Source of the DNA: Dehalococcoidia bacterium
GTDB taxonomy: Bacteria > Chloroflexota > Dehalococcoidia > GIF9 > UBA5629
NCBI GenBank assembly: GCA_016930155.1
Contig: JAFGHL010000040.1
Coordinates: 1-48,908 of the forward strand
DNA: 48,908 nt
Direction: 5' to 3'
Shown: in pieces, positions 8,418 through 17,375 of the stretch
Numbering within the stretch: the stretch's first letter is position 1
How the letters are laid out: every line of letters begins with the position of its first letter
Program-made: the position numbers and the translations under genes
Notes under the pieces: generated by a model
The model's input: only the letters and a program-made list of their open reading frames with translations
Told to the model about the DNA's origin: nothing
The model's database searches: none

Positions 8418-8446
8418 AAATTAGCACATAACCGCATACATGTCAA
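8418..8446 (-). promoter_or_regulatory. Promoter of the minus-strand small RNA
   Basis: Reading the minus strand, a perfect -35 TTGACA (8446-8441) is followed by a 17-base spacer and TAATTT (8423-8418), preceded by TGC, which forms an extended -10 (TGn). The predicted start is near 8411, exactly where the 13-bp closing helix of the RNA begins. The match of promoter, start and helix is the main support for the RNA. The core -10 hexamer alone is only 3 of 6. Confidence 0.68.
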
Positions 8447-8508
8447 TACCCTGCTTGAACGTAGTTAATAAATTTTTAAAAATTTTTTACCGTGCGAATT
8501 TTACCCTT

Positions 8509-9291
8509 TTACAGCATGTGTAGTTGCATTAAAGCATCTGCGATATCCTGTCCACAGAAGAGTGAAATGATACCTCCCATGGCTAAAAACGCACCTAACC
8601 GCATGGGTTGATTCAGCTTTTTCATCTTGAACGCCACCAGCAAGGCAGCAGTCAATCCTCCTGCCAGAATGGCTATGTATAAGGCTACTAATACCACGGG
8701 GTAACCAACTGACGCACCAATCAATCCAGCCATGCCAACATCACCGAAGCCTATCAGCTTACTTTTAAACAACTTTGGTATGGCCCAGATCAGGGAAAAA
8801 GCGCCGAATCCTGTGGCAAATCCGGCTGATGCGCTCATTAAGTTCGGTGTGTTTCCCGTGATAGGCTGCAGCGCTGCAAAGCAGAGAGCCGCTGCAATAC
8901 CTGGATAAACGATGACATGCGGCAGCATTTCCTGTTCCATGTCTGTTATAAAAAGTATGATAAGAAAAGATACCAGGACAGCTGTCTGCAACGCCTGCCA
9001 AGATATGCCATACATGATAAATGCCCATGCAAAGAACAGGCCACTGAATAACTCGACCAGCAATGAATGTATCGGAATTGACTCTCTGCAATAGCGACAT
9101 TTCCCCTTCAATATCAGGTAACTCAATACAGGAAAGAGATCCACAGGTTTTAATACATGATTACATTTTGAACAGTGCGAAGGCGGGCTTAAAATGGACT
9201 GGCCGGCAGGAACCCTGTCTGCAACTACATTTAGAAAACTTCCAATGCTGATGCCAAACAGAAAAACAATTACTGAAAAAACTATTTCCAA
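8509..9291 (-). CDS. pilD: Type IV prepilin peptidase / N-methyltransferase
   Basis: PilD cleaves the basic leader from prepilins at the membrane and N-methylates the new first residue. The 260-residue polytopic protein has the cytoplasmic zinc-binding cysteines C40, C43, C65 and C68 (HCSKC and CRYC) of the methyltransferase part. The two aspartates of A24 aspartic proteases are D117 in FITDMEQEMLP and D184 in GFGDVGM. It lies 17 bases after the O-antigen-ligase-like gene and probably shares its transcript. Its substrates here would be the pilin at 11983 and the prepilins at 17-21 kb. Confidence 0.95.
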   Translation of the reverse strand: MEIVFSVIVFLFGISIGSFLNVVADRVPAGQSILSPPSHCSKCNHVLKPVDLFPVLSYLILKGKCRYCRESIPIHSLLVELFSGLFFAWAFIMYGISWQALQTAVLVSFLIILFITDMEQEMLPHVIVYPGIAAALCFAALQPITGNTPNLMSASAGFATGFGAFSLIWAIPKLFKSKLIGFGDVGMAGLIGASVGYPVVLVALYIAILAGGLTAALLVAFKMKKLNQPMRLGAFLAMGGIISLFCGQDIADALMQLHML

Positions 9292-9308
9292 TTTAACTTT
9301 CGCCTTTG

Positions 9309-11804
9309 TTAACGTTTATCGGCCGGTTGACCAGCGGCCAGAACATCAATTATTTCCTTTACAAAAGGCTGGAACCCATTCTGCTCACTGCCTGTATTGA
9401 TAAGTATATCCTCGAGAACGGCAACATCCTCTGGTGGAATACTATCGGCAGCCCGGCGAAAGGAATCCGCCGCTCTTGATAAACTGCTACTGTAAACCTC
9501 AGCAACTCCCAGTAATGTCTGCCCGACCCAGTCGTCCGGATGACAGTTTGTATATACCTGCAATCCTTCCACTACCTTATCGATACCTCCATACAACGCC
9601 AGGTCTCGACAGAAGTCCATGTAATACCGAAAATTTTTGTAATCAGTTTTTACTGGATACAGGTAGCAGTTAGCCGCAGGGCAGTAGCAGTGATTATAAA
9701 TATCGAGTACACCCAAGTAATATATGGTCTGCACCCATTCGACATCTGCTTCTCGTGATCGCATCAGCATACGCTCTGCTTCTGTGTGGTTTCCGCTCAT
9801 CATAAGAGCCAGTGACCATTTATTCAGAATAACGGCGTTTTCAGGCAGCAATGCGTTGGCCCTCTGATAATAATAAAACGCATCACTCCACAAATCAGAA
9901 TTCGAGTGGGATGCCCAGTATGAATAGGTATCACCTGTAACATAGCTCCAATAAGCCAGGTATGGTTCTCGCTGCCCGGCAGCTTCATAAGCTGCAATGC
10001 TCAAAGCCATGAGTTTGGATCTCTCTTCGGCATCATTTGAAGCAATTGCCTTTCTGAATGCATACGCGCCGATATGTCCGTAGTATACGGCTTCACCCGG
10101 TTCCAGCTTTGCCGCCTCAGCCAGAGCCGTCATGGTCTTGTTTGAATCATCTGCCCACATGATAAGCGCACTATTCAATTTCATATCTGCAACCAGCGGG
10201 CTAAGAGTCAGTCCAACTCCGATACCGATGAACACGATTATAACCAGCACTGCCGATATCTTTCTGATTTTCCCCTGCTGTGTTTTCTCAGACAGCCCTT
10301 CTACCTTTGGAACACTTGATGCTGCAGAATGAATATATCCAGAGCAACCGTCAATACGAACCTGGGCAACCATTAAAGCTAAAATCAGCCAAAAGAAAAA
10401 CTCCGGTAATATGGCTGTCGGATTGAACATTATGTAAATGCAGTATTGAGCCATGCCTGCTATGAAAGCAGCCACAGTATAAATCATGTCCTTTTGAGAT
10501 GTCCGGGCCAAAAAACGCAACGCCAAATAAAAGAAAGTAATCACAATAGTCAGAAAAAAGGCCAGCCCCAGCACACCCACGGTCGTCGCGAGATAAAGAT
10601 AATGGTTTTCCGGTTGGCCCAGCAAAACGGAGTTATGCGTATCAGTGCTTTTCATATCTTGAGGATAACGAGTCTGAGACACTATTACGAACGTCTCGGG
10701 GCCATAACCCATCCACCTTCTTAATAAATGCAGATCGTCCTGATAAAAGGGTACTTCGGGCGAATCTATAATTATTCGTGCGGCGCACTCCCACTGCTTA
10801 ACCCTTAAAGACAGTGTTGGCAGTCCGGCTTGCCCGGCTAGAGATGTATCATGTGTGTAAGATCCCACGGATTTACCATCCATCTCTTGCAGCAATGTCT
10901 GCCCGACAATAACGGTGGCAGTCAAGAATAGAGCCAGCAGCACAATAATACTTAAGGTTAGAATGGCCTTTTTCTTTAAATAAACTCCTGCGACCAGGAT
11001 ATATATGAAAATACCCGGTACAAAAAGCAGTATGGTAATGGAATACTGCGCAAGAAACAGGCATATCACCTGCAGTATCAGCGACAGTAACAATCCTGTT
11101 GTCTTTAATGCTTTTAACTTGCTTGAACCCGTGCTTTGCACGACTATTTTGATTAGTGCCAGGGTAACAGGGATACTGATAGCGATGAAGCAACTTAATG
11201 ATAGGGGATTACCATCAGTTGATGATATGCGTCCATTTCTTGAGAGCCATGACAGCAGCCAGGGATCAGCGAACTCCAGTATACCGAACAGGGACACCGC
11301 GCCCGCCGAAGCTGCCACCACTGCAAGCACTCTCAACAGCTGCACACGTCGCCGTATAGACAGGGCTAATATGAAAAATAATACAATCCACGCGACGATA
11401 GAGACCAGGCCATTTTTCCTCGCCAGGCTACCCCACAAACTGGACTCGGGCATGATAGAAAATGCCGTCGAAGCAATCCAGCATAATCCAAATAAGATCA
11501 CAGCGACCTGTAGCGGCGTCTGCCTGACTGAGGATAATAAACCGGCTTGTGTCCACTCTTTGCGCGAAATAAACCAGCGTGCCAGGAACAGACCCGCCAA
11601 CAGGCATACTCCGAACTGCAGTAGTAATGCCTTGGCAAAATAAAACACCTGATACCCAAACGGATTAAAGTAAAGCGGTAGTAGAAATATCAACAACAGC
11701 CAAGTGATTTCCAGGGCCGAATCCAACCTGCAATAACAGGACATCCCAGGTGAGCTGTCGTTACCTTTCATAGGACTACTGTTCCTGTGAATTCTGTCGT
11801 ACAC
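9309..11804 (-). CDS. O-antigen ligase-like polytopic membrane protein with C-terminal TPR region
   Basis: A protein of 831 residues. The first 470 or so form about a dozen hydrophobic spans with a large loop around residues 325-405, the layout of the Wzy/WaaL/PglL superfamily that transfers or polymerises lipid-linked glycans. Another span (about 513-535) follows, then a soluble helical region rich in Ala/Tyr repeats that looks like tetratricopeptide repeats (about 550-810). Start choice is uncertain: an internal Met at residue 12 is equally possible. Its place between pilA and pilD suggests an oligosaccharyltransferase acting on pilin or another exported protein, but no signature residue proves that. 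Confidence 0.72.
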   Translation of the reverse strand: MYDRIHRNSSPMKGNDSSPGMSCYCRLDSALEITWLLLIFLLPLYFNPFGYQVFYFAKALLLQFGVCLLAGLFLARWFISRKEWTQAGLLSSVRQTPLQVAVILFGLCWIASTAFSIMPESSLWGSLARKNGLVSIVAWIVLFFILALSIRRRVQLLRVLAVVAASAGAVSLFGILEFADPWLLSWLSRNGRISSTDGNPLSLSCFIAISIPVTLALIKIVVQSTGSSKLKALKTTGLLLSLILQVICLFLAQYSITILLFVPGIFIYILVAGVYLKKKAILTLSIIVLLALFLTATVIVGQTLLQEMDGKSVGSYTHDTSLAGQAGLPTLSLRVKQWECAARIIIDSPEVPFYQDDLHLLRRWMGYGPETFVIVSQTRYPQDMKSTDTHNSVLLGQPENHYLYLATTVGVLGLAFFLTIVITFFYLALRFLARTSQKDMIYTVAAFIAGMAQYCIYIMFNPTAILPEFFFWLILALMVAQVRIDGCSGYIHSAASSVPKVEGLSEKTQQGKIRKISAVLVIIVFIGIGVGLTLSPLVADMKLNSALIMWADDSNKTMTALAEAAKLEPGEAVYYGHIGAYAFRKAIASNDAEERSKLMALSIAAYEAAGQREPYLAYWSYVTGDTYSYWASHSNSDLWSDAFYYYQRANALLPENAVILNKWSLALMMSGNHTEAERMLMRSREADVEWVQTIYYLGVLDIYNHCYCPAANCYLYPVKTDYKNFRYYMDFCRDLALYGGIDKVVEGLQVYTNCHPDDWVGQTLLGVAEVYSSSLSRAADSFRRAADSIPPEDVAVLEDILINTGSEQNGFQPFVKEIIDVLAAGQPADKR

Positions 11805-11851
11805 ATTGTCTTCGCCCGGATAAATATTACTAAATTTTTATCTCATAAACG

Positions 11852-11863
11852 GTACTTAAGTAC
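11852..11863. repeat. 12-bp perfect palindrome between divergent genes
   Basis: GTACTTAAGTAC is a perfect palindrome 25 bases upstream of the pilA -35 hexamer and 47 bases upstream of the divergent gene's start. It may be a regulator site for either gene. A palindrome this short can occur by chance. Confidence 0.3.
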
Positions 11864-11887
11864 TGAGGGAGTATTACCATAGCCCTA

Positions 11888-11916
11888 TTGACCTTGATAT
11901 CTGGATATTGTATAAA
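11888..11916 (+). promoter_or_regulatory. pilA promoter
   Basis: TTGACC (11888-11893), a 17-base spacer and TATAAA (11911-11916) form a strong housekeeping-sigma promoter with a start near 11923. The leader of about 60 bases holds a hairpin, GTCCGG at 11936-11941 pairing with CCGGAC at 11952-11957, just before the AAGGAGG ribosome site at 11971-11977. The hairpin may stabilise a highly expressed pilin message. Confidence 0.78.
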
Positions 11917-11982
11917 TTAACCATAATAAATAAAAGTCCGGTTGGGTCGGTCCGGACCTTTCGAGAAAACAAGGAGGACAAT

Positions 11983-12315
11983 ATGAAAAGGTTTTTCAGG
12001 TATGGTAATAAGGGTTTCACGCTGATCGAGTTACTGGTCGTTATTGCGATCCTGGGTACTCTGGCAGCGGTAGTCGTGCTCAATGTTACCAAATTCATGG
12101 GCGAGGGCGAGTCTCAAGCCAACGCCACCGACCAGGCAAATATTCAGACTGCCATAGCTGCTTATATGTACGATAATAACGGCACACCACCTGCCAGCCC
12201 CATCACCGCGGGATCCACCAGCAGTAGTGTTTCAGCTTATCTGCTGAGCGCGCCCAAGTGCACTTACACAGTCGACCAGAGCACGGGTGCTATAACTAGC
12301 CAAGTCTGCCCGTAG
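11983..12315 (+). CDS. pilA: Type IV major pilin (prepilin)
   Basis: A 110-residue prepilin. A short basic leader MKRFFRYGNKG is followed by FTLIELLVVIAILGTLAAVVVLNV, with cleavage expected after the glycine and the conserved Glu at mature position 5. The C-terminus has two cysteines (PKCTYTV...SQVCP) that could form the usual disulphide-bonded D-loop. I start it at the ATG at 11983 because AAGGAGG sits 5 bases before it; a longer in-frame ORF from 11908 would add 25 residues ahead of the leader and begin upstream of the -10 element. It is the only pilus gene here on the plus strand and has its own promoter and terminator, as expected for the abundant subunit. PilD should process it. Confidence 0.93.
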   Translation: MKRFFRYGNKGFTLIELLVVIAILGTLAAVVVLNVTKFMGEGESQANATDQANIQTAIAAYMYDNNGTPPASPITAGSTSSSVSAYLLSAPKCTYTVDQSTGAITSQVCP

Positions 12316-12335
12316 ATACCACCACCTTTTGCAGC

Positions 12336-12369
12336 AAAAGGGGTGTGAAAGCGATTTCACACCCCTTTT
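12336..12369. terminator. Bidirectional terminator between pilA and pilT
   Basis: A perfect 15-bp stem, A4G4 at one end and C4T4 at the other, with a GCGA loop, lies 20 bases after the pilA stop and 11 bases after the pilT stop on the other strand. The flanking A and T runs let it work in both directions for the two convergent genes. Confidence 0.9.
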
Positions 12370-12380
12370 CTATGCCCTGT

Positions 12381-13445
12381 TCAAATATTTGCCGATCTCA
12401 TCAATTTGTTGACATCTTCCGCGTCCTGGCAGAAGGCAAATACATGATCTCTGGAAATAATACCTTTTCTGTACAAATCAACCAATGCGTCATCCAGCGT
12501 TTTCATGCCGACATTTGAGCTGGTCCGTATGGTATTTGGAATAAGGAACGGTTTGCCCTCACGTATCAAATTCTTGACTGCGGCATTGGCCAGCATGATC
12601 TCTACCGCTGCCACCCGACCACCACCTATACGCGGCACAAGCACCTGGCTGAATACCGCTATCAACGTTGAAGCCAACCGTGCCTGCGCCATCGGCCTCT
12701 CGTGCGGCGGGAATAGGTCCACAATCCTTTCCACAGATTGAGCTGCACTGGGTGCATGCCCGGTTGAAAGCACAAGGTGACCGGTTTCCGCCACGGTCAA
12801 TACGGCTGAGGCCGTTTCCAGATCTCTCATTTCTCCTACCAGTATGACATCAGGATCCTGTCTGAGAACATACTTGAGCGCATTGACAAATGAGTGCGTA
12901 TCCTGCTCTAACTCTCTCTGAGAAAAAGCACACTTAGTATTAGGGTGCACATATTCAACCGGATCCTCGATCGTGACAATATATCTCTTCATCGTATTGT
13001 TCAGGTGATTGAGCATGGCTGCAATACTGGTGCTCTTACCCGATCCGGTGGGTCCGGTTACCAGTATCAAACCCCGGGGTCGGCTGATCAGCTCCTTGCA
13101 GATGTCCGGCAGGCCGAGATCTTCCACGGTGGGTATGCGTTGAGGCAGCATACGAATGGCCAGGCTGATGGATCCCTGCTGCCAGCAGGCATTGCATCTG
13201 CCTCTGCCGCCGTCCTGCAACGAATACGCAAAGTCAACTTCGAGCTCGCTGGAAAAGATGTCACGTTGCCGGGCAGGTGCGACCTGATTAAATAAATCAT
13301 CGATGTCGTCGCGTCCCATAACAGGCAGGCCTTCGGCAGGCCTTAACTCGCCATCTATACGAAAGAGGGGCGGAACGCCAGCGATCAGATGGAGATCCGA
13401 GGCTCTGCTCTCACCTGCCAGCTTCAATAAATCATCGATCCGCAT
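12381..13445 (-). CDS. pilT: Pilus retraction ATPase PilT
   Basis: PilT is the hexameric ATPase that powers pilus retraction and twitching. Of 354 residues, the N-terminal domain has SRASDLHL (13-20). The Walker A loop is GPTGSGKST (131-139), the Asp box is IEDPVEYVH, Walker B is DPDVILVGEMRD, and the His box is TGHLVLSTGHA. The AIRML segment at 96-100 is also present. It lacks the C-terminal cysteine cluster of assembly ATPases, and the end of the protein fits PilT rather than PilB. It closes the minus-strand pilus run, 17 bases after the pilM-pilN fusion. Confidence 0.95.
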   Translation of the reverse strand: MRIDDLLKLAGESRASDLHLIAGVPPLFRIDGELRPAEGLPVMGRDDIDDLFNQVAPARQRDIFSSELEVDFAYSLQDGGRGRCNACWQQGSISLAIRMLPQRIPTVEDLGLPDICKELISRPRGLILVTGPTGSGKSTSIAAMLNHLNNTMKRYIVTIEDPVEYVHPNTKCAFSQRELEQDTHSFVNALKYVLRQDPDVILVGEMRDLETASAVLTVAETGHLVLSTGHAPSAAQSVERIVDLFPPHERPMAQARLASTLIAVFSQVLVPRIGGGRVAAVEIMLANAAVKNLIREGKPFLIPNTIRTSSNVGMKTLDDALVDLYRKGIISRDHVFAFCQDAEDVNKLMRSANI

Positions 13446-13462
13446 TATTCAATAAATCCTGT

Positions 13463-14875
13463 CTATTGACTTACGGTCAATTGAATAGTAAACAATACTT
13501 CAGTATAGGAAGATGTACCAATCGAGCTTATCATTACGAGCTTGAACAGACCGGAATTTCTCAGGGCACGGACATAACTGAGCACGATCTCTTCACTGGG
13601 GGCAGACCCCTGTATCCGTATCAGATTCCCATCATCAATGACACTGGTAAGATAGATCGTAGCAGGCAGAACAGCAAAGACCCTACCAATATCTCGATTT
13701 ATCACCGCCCTTCGGTCGGCCAGGTATTTAATAGGAGCGTTGAGCCTGTTCAATATCTGTTGATAGGTAACACGGGTCATGGTGGCCTGTTCCGTTAAAT
13801 CGCGATACTGCTTTTGCATAGCGTTTAACTGGGAGCTTTTCGTATTTAATAGCATTTGCATATCAACCGTTCGTTTTTCAGTCATCCCACTCATCACCCA
13901 CATGCCCAGCGCCAGTACCGCACAGATGCCCAGCACAATCAACGGCGTTCTGTTAACACCTGTTCCTTCAGCTTTCACCACAGCAGGCGCCGCGCTCGGT
14001 ATAACGTTGATATCAACTCTGGTTAGCTTATTGATGGTGCGCAATGCCAGCCCGCTGTTGACAATGTAATCGTTGCTGTCATGTCCCGGAGGATAGGTCA
14101 GCAGAGGAGGAGCAGCCTTGACAGGATACCCCATCATCATGGACAACGTTTCGCGGAAAATACCGCTAACTATGCAATACGTTTGAGTACTTAAAGGGCT
14201 TTCCGGATGCCCTGAGTTATAGAAATTAACGGTTTTATCAACCTCTTCCTTAACCATTCTGACCTTGTCACCCTCGCTCATAGCAGCCGCGCCTGTGAAA
14301 GGAAGGCTGCGAATCATCTGCGGTACACCGTTATTCATAATTGTGATGTCAAATGTATTCGGGCGAACATTAACCACCACGGCAGTCTTTTCATCAATCA
14401 CTCGCGATACCGCCAGTGGTCGCAATTCCAGGTATCGCGGCCGCAGGCCGCAAAGTTTAACCGTCTCCATGACCGAATTAACGTTTTCGAAGGGAATACC
14501 CAGCAAACAGAGGGCTGTTTCGTTATCAGAAATTTTCACCTCAGCCCAGGATGTATAAAGAGAACTAAGCGGCACAGGAATGGCCCTGGCCATTTCCTTC
14601 TTGACAGCCTCTGCCAGCAGCGCACGGCTAAGTTTAGGCACGTATACAACGCGATAAATCGACTGCATTCCGCTTACACTGGCCACAACATCCTTATCCC
14701 GTATATTGTTCTGTGCTAAAACCATGCTGATCACCTGACTTACGTGCGCCTTTTCAAACACTATACCACCCTGCACCCAACCGGCCTGTAGCGGCGCTTC
14801 CGAGGCAAACACTACCCGTTTACCCTTTACCAGAGTGATTTTTACCAGGCTGTCTTCAATATTAAGAGTGATCAT
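13463..14875 (-). CDS. PilM-PilN fusion, pilus inner-membrane platform protein
   Basis: One 470-residue chain joins two normally separate proteins. Residues 1-285 match PilM, the actin-like cytoplasmic protein, with the CHASE-like run VVVNVRPNTFDITIMNNG (about 166-183) as its second phosphate motif. Residues 288-293 (DINVIP) correspond to the INLLP motif by which free PilN docks into PilM. They are followed by a membrane span (311-330), a coiled coil (about 332-375) and a PilN-type ferredoxin-like domain to the end. The fusion fixes PilM and PilN in 1:1 ratio and makes the docking intramolecular. pilO follows the usual order, 20 bases upstream of this gene. Confidence 0.87.
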   Translation of the reverse strand: MITLNIEDSLVKITLVKGKRVVFASEAPLQAGWVQGGIVFEKAHVSQVISMVLAQNNIRDKDVVASVSGMQSIYRVVYVPKLSRALLAEAVKKEMARAIPVPLSSLYTSWAEVKISDNETALCLLGIPFENVNSVMETVKLCGLRPRYLELRPLAVSRVIDEKTAVVVNVRPNTFDITIMNNGVPQMIRSLPFTGAAAMSEGDKVRMVKEEVDKTVNFYNSGHPESPLSTQTYCIVSGIFRETLSMMMGYPVKAAPPLLTYPPGHDSNDYIVNSGLALRTINKLTRVDINVIPSAAPAVVKAEGTGVNRTPLIVLGICAVLALGMWVMSGMTEKRTVDMQMLLNTKSSQLNAMQKQYRDLTEQATMTRVTYQQILNRLNAPIKYLADRRAVINRDIGRVFAVLPATIYLTSVIDDGNLIRIQGSAPSEEIVLSYVRALRNSGLFKLVMISSIGTSSYTEVLFTIQLTVSQ

Positions 14876-14895
14876 ATAATGCTATTAAATTAAGC

Positions 14896-15492
14896 TCAGT
14901 TGTTACAATAAACCTGAAGATTTATCAAAGCGTCGTCTAACTCTCCATATACCTGGGCCGGCCTGATAGTAACACTGGTAAATTGGCATAAAGGTATCCT
15001 CTTACCTACTGCTATAAGAAAATTCTGAAAATTGGCCACCTGGCCGGACAGGCTAAGAGAGTAACTCAGCACCGGGTAATCGGTGCCAAGTATCTTGTTG
15101 AGCGACTGAGAGACATTCATATCAACGATAGTGATATCGTTGTCCCATGCAATGTCCATAATTATCTTTGATACCTCGGGATTATCCCCCACATTCTTAT
15201 ACTGCAGCTCAGCAGCTTCAACTTCCGCTTTCAATTTCGCTGACTCGCCGGCGGCAATACTCTGAGAGGTGATGCCTGATTCCAACACATCAAGCTGAGC
15301 CTGCACCTGATCTAATTGTGTTTGAATGGCCGCCTGCTGGGATATCTGCTCGAAATAATCGGTGGCCATGGGTACCATGACAATTAAAAACAAAGCCAGG
15401 ATAAGTATCATCCAGACGGATGTACTGAGGCGCGGCAGGCGTTGCAATATATTTGGATTGGGTGCTTTAGGTGCTTCTACAGGCGATGCCAC
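14896..15492 (-). CDS. pilO: PilO-like pilus assembly protein
   Basis: A 198-residue protein with a short cytoplasmic tail, one membrane span (about 28-46), a coiled coil (about 50-100) and a C-terminal ferredoxin-like domain. This is the PilO architecture; PilO pairs with PilN to connect the platform to the pilus machine. The start codon is GTG (MASPVEAPK). Identification rests on topology and on its position directly before the pilM-pilN fusion, since PilO sequences vary widely. No pilP or pilQ follows, which fits a cell lacking an outer membrane. Confidence 0.82.
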   Translation of the reverse strand: MASPVEAPKAPNPNILQRLPRLSTSVWMILILALFLIVMVPMATDYFEQISQQAAIQTQLDQVQAQLDVLESGITSQSIAAGESAKLKAEVEAAELQYKNVGDNPEVSKIIMDIAWDNDITIVDMNVSQSLNKILGTDYPVLSYSLSLSGQVANFQNFLIAVGKRIPLCQFTSVTIRPAQVYGELDDALINLQVYCNN

Positions 15493-15560
15493 TATCTTCT
15501 ATTCTTGAGTTATTTACTCTTATTATACATTAAACCTGTATAGTAAACCCAAAGCCACCG

Positions 15561-17360
15561 TTAACGGTGGTCATATCCCAAAATTGTTGTCACAGTAGCA
15601 CCACCTCCACCACCACCTGCGGGTCCCCCACCCAGACCCCAACCCGGCGGCCATGGCAGTGTCTCAAGGCCAGTCATATATTGTACAGTGGTGCTGCCTG
15701 ACATGATCACATTCTGGGCGACAACAGCTCCATAGATATTATAACCAAAGTCACTGGGGGTTCCGCCACTGATGTTGGCTTCGCCATTAGGCGCGTATAC
15801 TACGGCCGCAATATGTGAACTGCCTGAGACAATAAAATCACCATCATAGGCTATCATAAACGGGACGTTGCCTTTTTCAATATGAACATCCGAATTACCG
15901 CTGACCGTAATCTGTTTTGCCACAATAGTATATGGCCCCTGTACAACAGCACCTCCCGAAATGGAGAGGTTTCCTTCCACGTATATTGTTCCCTGCAAGG
16001 TTACGTTTGAGCTGCCGCTTATACTCATGTCGCCGACAACATAAGTTGGTCCCATGGTTATAGTATTGGTGCTTATATTCAGGTTACCTCCGATCCAGGC
16101 CGGTCCCATCGTAATATTGTATGACGACCAGTTGATACTGGCATTTCCGTTCACCGTTATCTGCCCCAGGTCAGACGTATCCCAGGCCGTATTGAGCGTC
16201 GGATAGACTGTGCCACCCTTGATATTCGCTTCACTTTTATAATTGTCTATATCGATGAGTTGAGGTGTCCATAAAGGAGAGCCTGGATTCTGGGTACCGT
16301 ATATTTTTGCGCCTCCGCCGGTATTGACAATAACAGAACCATTGGCTGAAGCATCCCCATAGACCTGGGCGCTTGGTTGAAGATTCACGTTCCCGTTAGA
16401 ATATATATTCCCATCCGACATATCGTTGGTGGCAATTACATTATCCACATACAGGATAAAGGCGCCTTTATCCACGGCCTGGTAAACGCCTATCGATCTG
16501 ACAGCGGCAAATGCAGCCGGGTCGGCAATGGTCAACAGCACCCTGGTTCCGGTATAAGCCGGCAGGCCGGGAATGTTGATGTATTCCACTGTACCACCCA
16601 GAGCATTGGCCGTGGCTATCATGAATCTGATATCACCGGTATTCAACGCCTTGGTCGGATAAAGCCATACTGACACATATTTATAATTGCTAATATCTGT
16701 TAAGGTTGTATTACGATATGCCAGTGCCTCAACAACAGCAGCAGCTTTGATATCCAGCTTTGAGCTTTTGGGAGATGTGTCCCAGTATACATTGGTTTCG
16801 ACATATGGATTGGATGTGACCGTGGAACATGCAATATGTGTGGAAGACGCTTTCCTTGACCAGGTGCTATCACAGTTATTAATGAGCACTACGTCGTCGG
16901 ATTTCACGACAGTGCCGCCGCTCATTACTATATCGCCATCCAGGCTGGCCACTGCATGCTCGAAGATATTGTTGCCCTGTGAGCCCGTTTGCCGGATGTG
17001 CAAATATACTTCAGAATTACTGACCGGGCCGACTTCGGCTCTCGACATCCAGTAATAATCCTGTCCGCTGGTCTTAACCGGTGTCACCTCAACATCAATT
17101 CCATTAATGTTATGCAAAGTGTACGGAGCAGTAGGAGTAGTGCTGTACTTATATTTCCAGATAAGGTCCGCCACGCCGGCTTCGGCCGCATAGTATGCCA
17201 GTGTATCTTGACTTACGTTCCTGTTAATTGTCATCAGAGACTGCACAGCCCAGAGACTCGGTACCACAATCACCGATGCAGCGACCAACAACACCAGCGC
17301 CATGGGCAATGCCAGGCCAGGTTGCCCCTTACCAAACCACACAACGATTGCTTTAATCAT
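15561..17360 (-). CDS. PilX-like protein with long beta-helix-like passenger (module 2)
   Basis: A 599-residue pilus-associated protein. The N-terminus (GLALPMALVLLVAASVIVV, about 14-32, then AYYAAEAGVADLIWKY) matches the PilX N-terminal family, which lacks the Glu5 of ordinary pilins. Residues about 130-325 are a beta-rich region. About 325-570 holds repeated short strands of the kind GNLSISGG, GDMSISGSS and VEGNLSISGG, which suggests a right-handed beta-helix similar to bactofilin or polymer-forming folds. A glycine-rich stretch (GGGPAGGGGGGATV) lies near the end. It is probably a pilus-tip or surface component; binding is conjecture. The second PilX-like gene at 18687 is shorter. Confidence 0.75.
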   Translation of the reverse strand: MIKAIVVWFGKGQPGLALPMALVLLVAASVIVVPSLWAVQSLMTINRNVSQDTLAYYAAEAGVADLIWKYKYSTTPTAPYTLHNINGIDVEVTPVKTSGQDYYWMSRAEVGPVSNSEVYLHIRQTGSQGNNIFEHAVASLDGDIVMSGGTVVKSDDVVLINNCDSTWSRKASSTHIACSTVTSNPYVETNVYWDTSPKSSKLDIKAAAVVEALAYRNTTLTDISNYKYVSVWLYPTKALNTGDIRFMIATANALGGTVEYINIPGLPAYTGTRVLLTIADPAAFAAVRSIGVYQAVDKGAFILYVDNVIATNDMSDGNIYSNGNVNLQPSAQVYGDASANGSVIVNTGGGAKIYGTQNPGSPLWTPQLIDIDNYKSEANIKGGTVYPTLNTAWDTSDLGQITVNGNASINWSSYNITMGPAWIGGNLNISTNTITMGPTYVVGDMSISGSSNVTLQGTIYVEGNLSISGGAVVQGPYTIVAKQITVSGNSDVHIEKGNVPFMIAYDGDFIVSGSSHIAAVVYAPNGEANISGGTPSDFGYNIYGAVVAQNVIMSGSTTVQYMTGLETLPWPPGWGLGGGPAGGGGGGATVTTILGYDHR

Positions 17361-17375
17361 TTATGTAACCGCAGA

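Noticed and set aside
11005-11643. 212-codon plus-strand ORF opposite the O-antigen-ligase-like gene
   Set aside because: The opposite strand encodes a coherent multi-span membrane protein; this frame has no domain and no ribosome site.
11908-11982. N-terminal extension of the pilin
   Set aside because: An in-frame ATG at 11908 would put 25 residues before the prepilin leader and lies upstream of the -10 element; AAGGAGG supports the ATG at 11983.
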